In this document: positions 52,801 through 61,425 of the stretch, one piece after another | Position numbering within the stretch: the first letter of the stretch is position 1 | How the letters are laid out: each line of letters opens with the position of its first letter | Source of the DNA: Diadema setosum | Lineage: Eukaryota; Echinodermata; Echinoidea; Diadematoida; Diadematidae | NCBI GenBank assembly: GCA_033980235.1 | Contig: CM067070.1 | Coordinates: forward strand, 3,134,978-3,198,977 | Direction of reading: 5' to 3' | Length of the DNA stretch: 64,000 nucleotides | The notes under the pieces: model-generated | The model's input: only the letters and a program-made list of their open reading frames with translations | Told to the model about the DNA's origin: nothing | Databases searched by the model: none | Program-made: the position numbers and the translations under genes

Positions 52801-55800
52801 CTTTAAAGACACTTTCGAGAAGAATCCACGAGCAAATCACGACCAAGTGTGCAGAAAAGGTTCGCAAAAAAATTCAAACATTTTTGAAATTCTCACCGAA
52901 GTAAAAACGACATTCGCGAACAATTGACGACGCTTCCGAACCCTCACGTTCGTTTGGCGATCTTTTGCAGACTGAAATACGAATGCTGGATTTTGCCATT
53001 CGCGTCCTTCGCAAATCGTTCGCGTGCTCCGTGAAATCCCACCTAGAGACTTCGAGTTATGAAACGTCACGCTCATTTGTGGTGTATATTACTGCTAACC
53101 CTCTTTCTCTGCAAAAACAAACACACATAGAAGATCCCTCCCCCCCCCCCCAAAAAAAAATAGTAATAATACATTAAATAAAAGCACACACACACACAAT
53201 AAAAAAAATGAAGAACTTGACCCGTACAATACTAAATTCTGAAATCCCCATAGATTTAATACACAGGCCACCAGGTTCCTGTATGGAATGGGTTAAATGC
53301 CTTTCTCATATACACTAACTATCTTTCTCGACTATTTCCTATGGTACTATGCTGATGCAGTCGGTAAAGACACCAACCTGCCAAATAATAATATCAATGG
53401 TGAAACCATTTGAATCCTTTATGTCCATCTTTGCGATGAGGAAGAGAGAAAAACGAATTAGACCGAGACGGCCCACACCCTGTGTACTCATCCTTTTTAG
53501 TCTAATTCAATTTCATTTTGTTTGTTTTTCCTCAAGGTCGAACACACTAATTACTGTAATATGTGCGATTTGAGAGACATTAATGGGTTACTGACTTCTA
53601 TTATTGTTTTATATCTTCTCCCCTCGAAAATAAAACTTCCACAGACGGGTCATGTGAGGGCGTAAGTCATGGTCATTCTTCGACCTCGACATCAGAGCAC
53701 GGTGGAAGTTGCTACGTCTTCGTATCAGACCCAACGAGCTGGGAGGCAGCCAGGGCTGCTTGTCAGTCTAACGGAGCTACCCTGGCCGCGATAGAAGACC
53801 TGAGTACCCAGGAAATCATCGTCGATCACCTGCGGGAGGTTGAATCCGACGCGGGAGAAAACTGGTGGATTGGTGGCTACGATGACGGTGACGAGTCGGA
53901 GCGGGCTTGGTTTTGGGTTGACAGTAAGTTGGCTGCTCAAAACGAAGCAGTGTCGTAATCCTAATCTTCCATCCCATGCAGCATTGTATCGTCTTGATCG
54001 CATCGATAATCATGTCCGATTTGCCACATTGATTTTATACTGGACCATAATGAAAAAGACATTGGGAAAACCGGATTTCAATCCTTCACGTAGGCTAAAG
54101 TAGTATGAGTAAAACAATCTGTACGTTATTTTGAGAAGATCGGCCTCAGTACTTTTTTTTTGTCTCGCATGTATACATCGTGACATCCGTTTATCTTTGA
54201 AGTTTAAAATGTTAGATTAGGAATTCTGCATTAGACATCTTCTATATCCTGCGTGGAATTAAACAAAAACAAAACAATCATGGGTCGTCTGCGTATACAT
54301 AAATGTTAAAAAGACTGAAGCAAAAAAAAAAAATGACACATATCTCGCTCTTGAATATGTTGCGAATCTTCCGCAAACTCAGCAGGGCTATGCAGTAGAA
54401 AACGTCATTGCTCTGATTCATCTTCTAGATACCAGAGTGAACTATACTGCATGGCATGACAGTCAGCCAGACAGCGCCAACTCTGGATCACAGTGCGTGG
54501 AGATGAACGGGGAAGCCATGAACTACCGCTGGAATGATGAGAATTGCGACAGCGCCCGCTTTGCTCTCTGTCAGAAAGGTATTGCACTCTCTCGACGATG
54601 AAATCAGAATAACATTACAGAAGGCGTTTGTTCTAACGTTGCCAATTTAGATAACCCTTCCAATACTCCCTGTCGAACAGATTCCTGTTTAAGGTCTCTC
54701 TCTCTCAAATTGGAGTAATTAATGTATTAATGATATCGTTTTCTTATATTATTTTGTTCAAATGCTGTAAAGACTCTTTGATTTTACTCTGAATTTATGG
54801 TGCTACTCTTTTCTTTTCGTTCGAAATACATGTAACATAAAATAACAAAGAATTTGGTTTCATTGCAAAAATAAACAAGTAAAATAAAAAAGTAGTATTA
54901 GTCTCTAGACCCTAGACTGAAAACAATATTGTCACAGACGAAAATTATTATAATCACCTTGCTTCGTTAACTGAACTTGTTCGCGAAAATTCATCATTCC
55001 GTACTCATAATGAAACCCCTTTCTTGAGAACCAACTTGATTTTAGCCAAACGTTAGTTTTCATCGCGTAAAAGCTTCATCAACAATCCCCAACGATGGAT
55101 TTCATGTTAGTTTCTATGGTGACTGAATTGCCTCTAGGTACGACAGCATGCGGCGACCCCGGGGATCCGGACCACGGTTGGCGGACTCCTCGAGACCGAC
55201 ATACCTTCCTTGATGGCGCCAAGATGGAGTTCCACTGCGACCCTGGCTATGAACTTGAAGGGCAGTCAAATATCTTTTGCACCCCAGGGGGCACGTGGAA
55301 CGGTGATAAGCCACGATGCAGAGGTATGTACCTTGTACTCTTACACCCATTGGAGATAGCCACAGTTTTATGTGACCGTGCATCATAAAACAAACAAAAA
55401 TCGCACGCACTTATTTTGTGTGAGAGATGAAAATAGGTGATATGGGTCAATCTTGACTTTTTCATATTTTCTGAAAGAACAAGTCTTCTTCTAAATTATA
55501 CTAAAGTTTGGGATCATAAAACGAAAAGGAAATTGGGTTTTTAGCAGTTATTCTGGAACACTTTTTGGTAGAATAGTGTGATTAGGTGTTTCTCGAAGAG
55601 TACTCTTTTTATTTCTTAAAACCTACTTGTCCTTGCTCATTACTTTCAACTCAAATATCTTTAGAAGAGGTGACGCTACTGCTTTGAAAGTTGGTATTGA
55701 TCATTAACAGAATGTGTTAATAAAGCATGCACAATTTCAGCTTAATTTGATAATCCCTTCCTTGTTGTTGGTCTGGTGATTATCATCTTGTTATTTGTTC

Positions 55801-58800
55801 CATTCATCGCGCAACTAGCACGGCTTGGTAAAGATTAAATGCGTGAAGAAACTTTGATCTTCAGTGCCTCTTTTCTCAGTTCGCGCTTATCCAGAGTGTG
55901 TACTTTCTTTCCAATATTTAGAAAGGTTAGGAGAGTCTATTTGGATTGAGTTATTCATCATTTTAAAGCGTAGAGACTCCTCGTTCAGGATATGACCTAA
56001 ACTAAAAATCCATTTCTGGTGACTTTTTGTTGGTTTTGTGGTTCAGGGTCACATATGGAGTTAAGGAAAACAGTCAATGTGCCATATTGAAGATGGCGGC
56101 AAGTCAAGAAAGGAGAAAGAGAAAAGAAAAACAACAACAACAACACACACACACACACACTCACACACACACACACTCACACACACACACACACACACAC
56201 ACAAGCACATACACACACACACACACACACACAAGCACACAAGCACACACACACACACACACGTACACACACTCACACACAGACATATTATGGGCGAGAC
56301 CAGACTTGTTCAATACTTATTCAAACCTATCGATACAGAGATTAACTGGTGTTATCAAAAGTTGGTGTATCCAACATTAAACAACCGAGAAGCTTGAGTA
56401 TGATTTGTAACTTTTCTTTTAAATTTAGCAATACACCCGGTATCCTTCTCCTGTCAATGCTGCAAGAATACTATAGATAGATAACGTAAACAAAAAAAAA
56501 AATAATAATTGAACCCAACCATCACAATATTCTATGTACCTTCTTTCTCCCAATATTTATATTATATTGGATGGCTATGAATGGGATACCAGGGAATATT
56601 GCACGAGTTAGGGCCAATATTGCACGAATCGAAGATGAGTGCAATATTGACTCTAACGAGTGCAATATTCCCTGGTATTCCATGAATCAAGGCCATCCAA
56701 TATAATTATTATCATCTATACAATCAAGTAGAGCAACCATGAACTGCACAAAATTACCCGGCTTCTACTCGTCTTTGAAGTTGACTCGGCAGTCCCATCC
56801 CAGCGCTGAAAGGGGGAAGCCCCTAAAACTGCGTATTGAAACAAACAACTAGCAAGATGTTTGCGCGCGTGTGAAAAATGTAACAAAATGACGCGCACTT
56901 AGTCGCAAGCATTTGCGCATTCAGCAAGCGCTCACGCAATAAACGAGACAGAATTGAATATCGTGTGATCTTGAACGGCAATTAACAACGGTACCCTATG
57001 GGGAATTAATACGTTGGTCTATGCGATTCGTTCAATATGCTCCCATATTGAACGGTAAAAATTGAGTGGACTACAATACGCGTTTTTAATGCGCCGCTAA
57101 AACGTCCTATATAGATGATAATATTCAATCTCTCCCCCTCTCTGTCTGTATCTTACTTTCTCTCTCTTCTTTTTGTATCGTTATTCCCCATCACCTCCCC
57201 CCCCCCCCCCTTTGCCCTCCCCAATCATCTCGTTGCAGCATTGACATGTGAGGGCGCTGTCCCTTCAGTGAAGAATGCGGAGGAGGTCACAGGCCACGGT
57301 AACTCCTACCGTCAGGTGGCGCTGTACATGTGCCTGAATGGAGCCGTTCCAACAGGCTCCCCCGTGTCTTTCTGCCAGGACAATGGATCATGGAGTACTC
57401 CTCTGTTTGAGTGTCCAGGTATTATAAGCTATGAGAGCTTTTACCCCGAGTCACATCCGAAAGTATTTGTATTTTTTTTTTCAAGGAACATGTATCAACA
57501 AAAATAGTTTCCTCGACAAGAAATCTAGAAAAATCGTGGTTGCAAACATCTCTGCTTGGCTATAATCTTTGCTTTGAAGCTATATACTTTTCGTCAGTCC
57601 TGAAAGTCCCATTTTTTAAACGGATGGAAGACAAATCGACATCTTTAACCGCCTTGACTCATGTTCTTTTTTTTTTCTTTTTCGATGATGGCAATCAATA
57701 AATTATTGAATTGAAATTAAATTGAAAAGGTTTACTCACTGTTTTATGCATGCATTTCTTTGGAGATTTTTCATTAATTCGTTCATGGAATCATTCATTT
57801 ATTCGTTGTTTAACACTAAGCTTTTCTTGTTTGATTTAATCTGTTGGATGTCTTTGAAATGACTCATTAATTTTATATCATTGACGTAAAGCATTTTGTA
57901 ATGGATATAATACAGTAACTATCATTCTAATCGTGTACCTCAGAGTCTGAAAGACTGACTGAATTTTAATGATTTCAGATCCTTCAACGTCAAGTAGTCC
58001 AGCTGTATCAACCTCACAGACCACACCCACCTCACAGACCACGCCCACCCTTACATCTCGCTTTACCAGGACGAGAACTTCATTGGATGACAATGGCGGT
58101 AGGGGTGACAGCGTTAATGGGCATGGCGACCAAACTTGGGATCCGCCCACTTCATCGACTGTTAGCGTTACCACCAAAATGAAGACTCCTGTTGATGTTG
58201 AGGTCAGACCATCCACACATCCGCCATTCCAGAGAGGTGGCAACAGCGATTTTCCAGACACGCCCTCACCGACTCCTCGGAAGAATGGTACGATATGTAA
58301 TCTATCAATTTGATAAATCATTTCCCCACTGTTATGGTGCAAGGTAGGGCAATATATAAATTGCTTTTGACCACGGGGGACAGTCACCTAATGAACTGTA
58401 ATGCATCGGTGGCTTGACAATTGTTGTAATATCATGTACATACTCTAATTACCTGCACCACCATTGGGGCTCAATTCTGCTCCTTTTCAATTTTAGCTTT
58501 ATACAGTTCAAGATAAATATGGCGAGTAATTATCAAACACCTACAGTGCTTCTTCTCAAGTGTGATGCATCAGGTTGTAATGCCCTGTCTACGGGCAATT
58601 TGTCATACCGAAAAGGGGAAATTCCTATTACTATCTATGTACTCTCTAGCTAAGAGTATACGAATTTAAAACTATAGGAATGGTCACAGTTTACGAACGG
58701 TATCCCTCATGTCCGTGTTATATGGTAGAAATACTGTTCTTCTTGCTAGACATTTCTATCAGTGTAATGACAAGGACTAACACTGATAATACCTTACCCA

Positions 58801-59538
58801 AAGTTTGTTTCCAAAACTCTTGATACTACTACGACTACTCAATACTACAACCACACCACTACAGAGGGGTCCCCTTCGTTCGTCACTCAAATTCGCTATC
58901 TACAATCAACAACATTTACTGCTCCACCTCTCCTCGAAGGGAACGACAGTGCTACAGGTGAGCCTTGTATTTTTTTTTGTAATATACTTCATGGCATAAA
59001 TACATAATGATCACCCCATTACAACCCGTCAGAAGAATCAGTCACAAACTGTAGGATGTCATGAAATTCTAAACTCTACCACCCAACAACACTGTAATGA
59101 CATGGAAATTCAGGAGTTTACCTTTCAAAGCATTTCAGCTGTTGACATCCGTTGTTCGTTTTGTTTTGCATAGAGGCATAATAGTTCTGGTTGAGACCTA
59201 ACTTCAGGGTTCTAACATTCTTTGGTGAGAAAATGAGAAACCTCTTGTGAAATGGGGAAGCTACAGCACGTTATTCCAAGAGGAATTGAACGGTTATTTG
59301 ATGAAAATTTGTTTTTAAATGGCTGAGATATCAGAAACAGATCGCTTTGTTTCATTTTGTTTTTGGATGTCTCGGCCATTCCAGAACTGATTTTCATCAA
59401 ATAAACGTTAAATTCCTTTTAGAATGGTATGTACTATGTACTATTTCTTAAGTGGTTTCTTGGTATCTCACTAAAAGTTAAAAGCCCAATCCTCATATCC
59501 ACCATTACTTTGTCAACCCTTTTAGCATTCATATTTTT

Positions 59539-59580
<42 letters not shown>

Positions 59581-61425
59581 GGTCATGAAAATCACGTCAG
59601 GGCCTATGTCACATAATATGATTGAAGGGTACAATGCGAGGTGATAATATTGCAAATCAGACAGATTCGCCTCGCACACTACGGAACCATTAAGCGTGTG
59701 GTTTATCATTAACCCTTTCAGTTTTGCCCTCTTTTTTCAGATATGATTTATGCTGTAGCAGTTCTGGTCGTTGTCATCGCCCTGGTCGGGAGTTTCATGC
59801 TTTTCGTTCTTTTGAAAAGGTAGGATGAATACAGTCTTTCCGTGGCTTGCCAATAGACGTTTTAAATTATGAAAGTAACTTTAATACAATGATGCTTTTC
59901 TGACTTGTAAGTAACGTGAAATATTATTTGACATGTGTCAAACGAAAGCAAAATATTCTTAATAAATGTTCTCGGAATGATTAAGCTATCTATTTTCATT
60001 TTTTTTTGTTATTGAAACTCAAAGAGAAAGAGATCTCTCTCAAAAGTTGCTATGACTTTGCCAGACGTCAAAGATTACAGAAATCACATATCACATATAT
60101 TCACATATCTTCTCAGTGTATGCCAGATTGCAATCATTGGGGATCAATGACAAATGATTAGATGTGTCAAACGATATTCCCATGTGATTAGCACTTTTTT
60201 CTTGCAGCCCTCGTCACAATATGGCAGTGATGTCTCTTATTGAACCTGGTATTCTGATTTTGTTTCGTTCAGGCGACGTAAGTCAAAACTTGCCTCAGAG
60301 TCACTTCAAGAGGCTCCTACGTACGATGTTATCGAAGACAAATACCGAGCTTCCATCAAGTCTTTCAACTCTCCGGAAACCAACTTTTACTTGGATATTT
60401 CTCATCCCCCCTCTGAACCTGTGTATATGGAACTCGGCCAGCTCCACACCAGTGATCACAACGCCAACCATAGAGGGCGTGTTATCACAAAAGGAAACGT
60501 TTCACCACAGCCTCCACCGAGGAGAAATCAGAATGGTACGAGCTTGGAAGATGGGGTGACGAATGTCGGTTTAAATGAGAGGGCCGAATGTTCTCAGCTC
60601 GACCTGGATGGTTCAGGTGAAGGGGAAAATAACAACACAAAATATGCTGACGAACATTTTTACTTCGAGACAGAGGATGAGGTAGCGCGCCAAAGTGTTT
60701 TCTCAAAGGACTACGAAACTGTTGGCACACCTCGTCCGTCGGTCACTGACGACACAGAAATTAGAAAATCTAAACCTCATCGACCGAGTGCGAACGAATA
60801 CGATGAAGTTGATGACTCAACAATGGTGTTCAATGACCTATACACGCCCGCAGATGGGGACCACGGTAAGCGAATTGACATAGCAAGAGGAACAATTAGT
60901 GAAAACCATAAAGCCGGTAGGCAGCGGATCAGCAGTTATGATCAAATTGACGATCCTACGTTGATATTCAACGATTTGTACGTGCCTTCCGATGAGCAAC
61001 AGACTAAGACGACAGAGGGCGCTGTTTGGGTGACTGGCAAACAAGAGAATTTGAACTCGGAAAACCACAAACATAGTTCATCATCTTCTTATCCGTATTA
61101 CCACGTGCTGGAACCCGGATCAACATTAGTTGGGCCTTATTCTAGTTCCAAAGTCTCGTCAGACAACTATGATGCCCGGAACGAAGGGTGTGGAAAGGAT
61201 GCGTCGGGGAGTTCGTACTATCACACGCTGGAACCAAAACTTGAGGCACCCTACAGTGATGCCCCGAATACCCCACTTGCCGTTGCAGCTGGTGTTCGCG
61301 GTCGTTTAGGAGTGAATAACGCAGCGCGTCTTACGGAGCACAGTTCTCATAGGGAAGAATTAACTAAGACTGATATTCAATGTCCGGATGTGTTCTACCA
61401 CACCCTAGAGCCTGAAACGAAGTGA
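40879..61425 (+). CDS. Gene B: sushi/C-type lectin type I receptor with long tyrosine-motif tail
   Basis: Span of 13 exons, listed separately, that join into a predicted 1101-residue protein: signal peptide (1-35), sushi 1 and 2 (about 37-160), lectin domain 1 (161-292), lectin domain 2 (293-435), sushi 3 and 4 (436-557), Ser/Thr/Pro stalk (558-691), transmembrane helix (about 694-716) and cytoplasmic tail (717-1101). All junctions are phase 1 except the last (phase 2). The start is supported by an in-frame TAG 15 bases upstream and a good context (A at -3, G at +4). The layout suggests a cell-surface pattern-recognition or adhesion receptor signalling through phosphotyrosine; this role is inferred from the domains. 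No named orthologue was recognised. Confidence 0.87.
40970..44745 (+). other. Intron after gene B exon 1 (contents)
   Basis: 3.8 kb AT-rich intron with a repeat fragment shared with 3265 (41615-41775), (AT)n at 41806-41870, (CA)n-(TA)n at 43782-43850 and the foldback 43876-44240. No exon or other element was recognised. Confidence 0.55.
43876..44240. mobile_element. 365 bp foldback element, intact copy
   Basis: TTAAAGGGGATGGTTAGTAA at the start and TTACTAGCCATCCCCTTTAA at the end. Pairing continues through GTGGGAAT repeats, AATCCTTGTG, GTGAAAATTATTTG and GTCTCATATTCAAGTAAT to a centre near 44060. It is a nearly complete palindrome with TTAA edges. Confidence 0.88.
44746..44949 (+). CDS. Gene B exon 2: sushi (CCP) domain 1
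   Basis: Residues about 31-98. It begins by completing the signal peptide, then QCDAPTPCQGC, PIPVGNHVVWGCEEGYEM, VCGQENRWIMPDGYEPTC. This is the sushi pattern (C ... G ... C-x-x-GY ... C ... W ... C) with two extra cysteines near the start. The acceptor is GGCAG at 44745 and the donor ATAG/GTGATC, phase 1. The next intron (44950-46209) shows nothing recognised. Confidence 0.85.
46210..46395 (+). CDS. Gene B exon 3: sushi (CCP) domain 2
   Basis: Residues about 99-160. RTCPYPPVPAYGSV, PGDTITYDCESGYTLQGS, NTCEENGAWSNAAPTC: four cysteines, the GY and W of a canonical sushi domain. The acceptor is TTTCAG at 46209 and the donor GTCT/GTGAGT, phase 1. Confidence 0.92.
46500..47790. repeat. Cluster of inverted-repeat elements in a gene B intron
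   Basis: Repeated blocks in both orientations: ATGATCCATTCA/TGAATGGATCATT, GATCCTTGTCATTTGATTGG, TTGTCCCATTTTACTATTAC and AGCGTAAAGCGCTC. A palindrome is centred near 47305 (CAACCAATCAAATGACAAGA with its inverse). At least two copies of one element are rearranged here. Confidence 0.6.
48410..48658 (+). CDS. Gene B exon 4: C-type lectin-like domain 1, first half
   Basis: Residues about 161-243. FSWARAKSACEARSATLATV is the alpha-1/alpha-2 signature of C-type lectin folds, then NLWIGAAEGRNWKWSRG matches the WIGL-type core. The acceptor is TTACAG at 48409 and the donor GTG/GTACGT, phase 1. The region before the first helix is Arg-rich and unusual (VLARRRFSW). Confidence 0.88.
49003..49334. mobile_element. 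Element with TAGGGAGTTTTCG ends
   Basis: TAGGGAGTTTTCGTTACACG at the start and, in reverse, TAGTGAGTTTTCGTAAGCAC at the end. The ends match those of 10252-11036. It lies in the intron between the two halves of lectin domain 1. Confidence 0.58.
49770..49916 (+). CDS. Gene B exon 5: C-type lectin-like domain 1, second half
   Basis: Residues about 244-292. LFWSASSPL ... LDCIELNGAENFMWTNGQC ... YICQ gives the second half of the fold with paired cysteines. The EPN/QPD sugar motif is replaced by SPL, and WND by WTN, so classical calcium-dependent sugar binding is unlikely. The acceptor is TCCAG at 49769 and the donor CATG/GTGAGG, phase 1. Confidence 0.87.
50047..50412. mobile_element. Foldback element related to 24991-25375, copy 4
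   Basis: Starts AAGGGATGATATAGTGTTGA, shares TATTAACGAAAAACTGTTTT and AAAATGGCTAATATGTCC with the family, and ends near CCAAAACTATACCA. More diverged than the other copies. Confidence 0.55.
51066..51577. mobile_element. GACTTGGGTCGTTCT element, copy 3 (nested)
   Basis: AATTGAGTATATGAATATAA at the start and TTATATTCATATACTCAATT at the end, with the same interior as copies 1 and 2. It is absent from the matching position of the other arm, so it is younger than the palindrome. Confidence 0.86.
52416..52649. mobile_element. Insertion in right arm of palindrome, retroposon-like
   Basis: The left arm reads GACGTAATCGCAAACTG without a break (50838-50854); in the right arm these bases are separated by about 233 bp ending in AAATG/GAAATGA repeats, like a retroposon 3' tail. 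Confidence 0.65.
53645..53923 (+). CDS. Gene B exon 6: C-type lectin domain 2, first half
   Basis: Residues about 293-385. After a Ser/His-rich lead (SHGHSSTSTSEHGG) comes SCYVFVSDPTSWEAARAAC, SNGATLAAIEDLSTQEI and NWWIGGYDDGDES, a canonical long-form lectin start with a calcium-friendly acidic loop. The acceptor is CACAG at 53644 and the donor GACA/GTAAGT, phase 1. Confidence 0.92.
54429..54578 (+). CDS. Gene B exon 7: C-type lectin domain 2, second half
   Basis: Residues about 386-435. YTAWHDSQPDSANSG carries QPD, the galactose-type motif of C-type lectins; CVEMN supplies the Glu ligand, and YRWNDENC carries WND, the calcium-site motif. It ends ARFALCQK. This domain is predicted to bind sugar with calcium. 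The acceptor is TCTAG at 54428 and the donor AAAG/GTATTG, phase 1. Intron 54579-55137 shows nothing recognised. Confidence 0.92.
55138..55323 (+). CDS. Gene B exon 8: sushi (CCP) domain 3
   Basis: Residues about 436-497. ACGDPGDPDHGW, DGAKMEFHCDPGYELEGQ, IFCTPGGTWNGDKPRC: a canonical sushi domain. The acceptor is CTCTAG at 55137 and the donor AGAG/GTATGT, phase 1. The following intron contains an element with TGTGACC ends and a long (CA)n tract. Confidence 0.93.
55371..56053. mobile_element. TGTGACC-ended element in gene B
   Basis: TGTGACCGTGCATCATAAAA at the start and, in reverse, TGTGACCCTGAACCACAAAA at the end. The interior matches 25742-26445 in the opposite orientation. Confidence 0.75.
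56140..56282. repeat. (CA)n microsatellite
   Basis: Direct reading: CA repeats broken by T, AG and GT substitutions. Confidence 0.95.
56561..56707. mobile_element. 147 bp foldback element
   Basis: ATTATATTGGATGGCTATGA and TACCAGGGAATATTGCACGA at the left pair with TCGTTAG-GAGTGCAATATTC-type and GGCCATCCAATATAAT sequence at the right. Rest of this intron (56708-57238): nothing recognised. Confidence 0.75.
57239..57418 (+). CDS. Gene B exon 9: sushi (CCP) domain 4
   Basis: Residues about 498-557. LTCEGAVPSV, QVALYMCLNGAVPTGSPV, FCQDNGSWSTPLFEC: four cysteines and W in sushi order, but the usual GY is replaced by NGA, so it is a divergent copy. The acceptor TTGCAG at 57238 follows a C-rich tract; the donor is CCAG/GTATTA, phase 1. 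Confidence 0.86.
57979..58287 (+). CDS. Gene B exon 10: Ser/Thr/Pro-rich stalk
   Basis: Residues about 558-660. Cysteine-free and rich in Ser, Thr and Pro, with a near-repeat TSQTTPTSQTTPT, then Gly/Asp-rich and PSPTP segments. This is a mucin-like stalk, expected to be O-glycosylated. The acceptor is TTTCAG at 57978 and the donor AATG/GTACGA, phase 1. Confidence 0.83.
58865..58957 (+). CDS. Gene B exon 11: membrane-proximal linker
   Basis: Thirty-one codons (GSPSFVTQIRYLQSTTFTAP then PLLEGNDSAT) joining the stalk to the membrane exon. The acceptor is CTACAG at 58864 and the donor ACAG/GTGAGC, both phase 1. It has no fold of its own; the exon could be optional because it is symmetrical. Confidence 0.7.
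59741..59819 (+). CDS. Gene B exon 12: transmembrane helix
   Basis: Residues about 692-718. IYAVAVLVVVIALVGSFMLF then VLLK is a single hydrophobic helix ending in basic residues (the stop-transfer K-R-R-R-K continues on exon 13). The acceptor is TTTTTTCAG at 59740, phase 1; the donor AAAAG/GTAGGA is phase 2, the only phase change in the gene. Confidence 0.88.
60273..61425 (+). CDS. Gene B exon 13: cytoplasmic tail with repeated tyrosine motifs
   Basis: A single long terminal exon (residues 718-1101) ending in TGA. It is hydrophilic and holds Tyr in signalling-like contexts: YDVI (735), YMEL (769), YETV (865), YDEV (894), FNDLY (908), YDQI (940), FNDLY (954), YHVLEP (994), YHTLEP (1034) and YHTLEP (1093). 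SYYHTL and VFYHTL fit the ITIM form (S/I/V/L-x-Y-x-x-L/I/V). The block YDxxDDxTxxFNDLYxP occurs twice. The acceptor GTTCAG at 60272 is phase 2. Recruitment of SH2 proteins is an inference. Confidence 0.88.

Larger units (their letters stand above)
50456..53044. mobile_element. 2.6 kb palindromic pair of TIR elements
   Basis: The end motif AGGGTGGGATTTCACGGAG occurs forward at 50456 and 51822 and inverted at about 51800-51820 and 53025-53044. Two related elements therefore lie head to head with the centre at 51820/51821. The interior is rich in TTCGCGAA-type motifs. The left arm carries the insert 51066-51577 and the right arm the insert 52416-52649. Confidence 0.78.
57419..59740 (+). other. 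Introns around stalk exons of gene B (contents)
   Basis: Excluding the exons at 57979 and 58865. The intron 57419-57978 and the intron 58288-58864 show no element. The intron 58958-59740 holds a diverged copy of the TTAA foldback family (about 59170-59525, with GGCTGAGATATCAGAAAC and its inverse) and a (CT)n tract at 59540-59575. Confidence 0.5.

Noticed and set aside
56027..56397. Frames rich in Thr-His or Cys-Val
   Set aside because: Translation of the (CA)n microsatellite.
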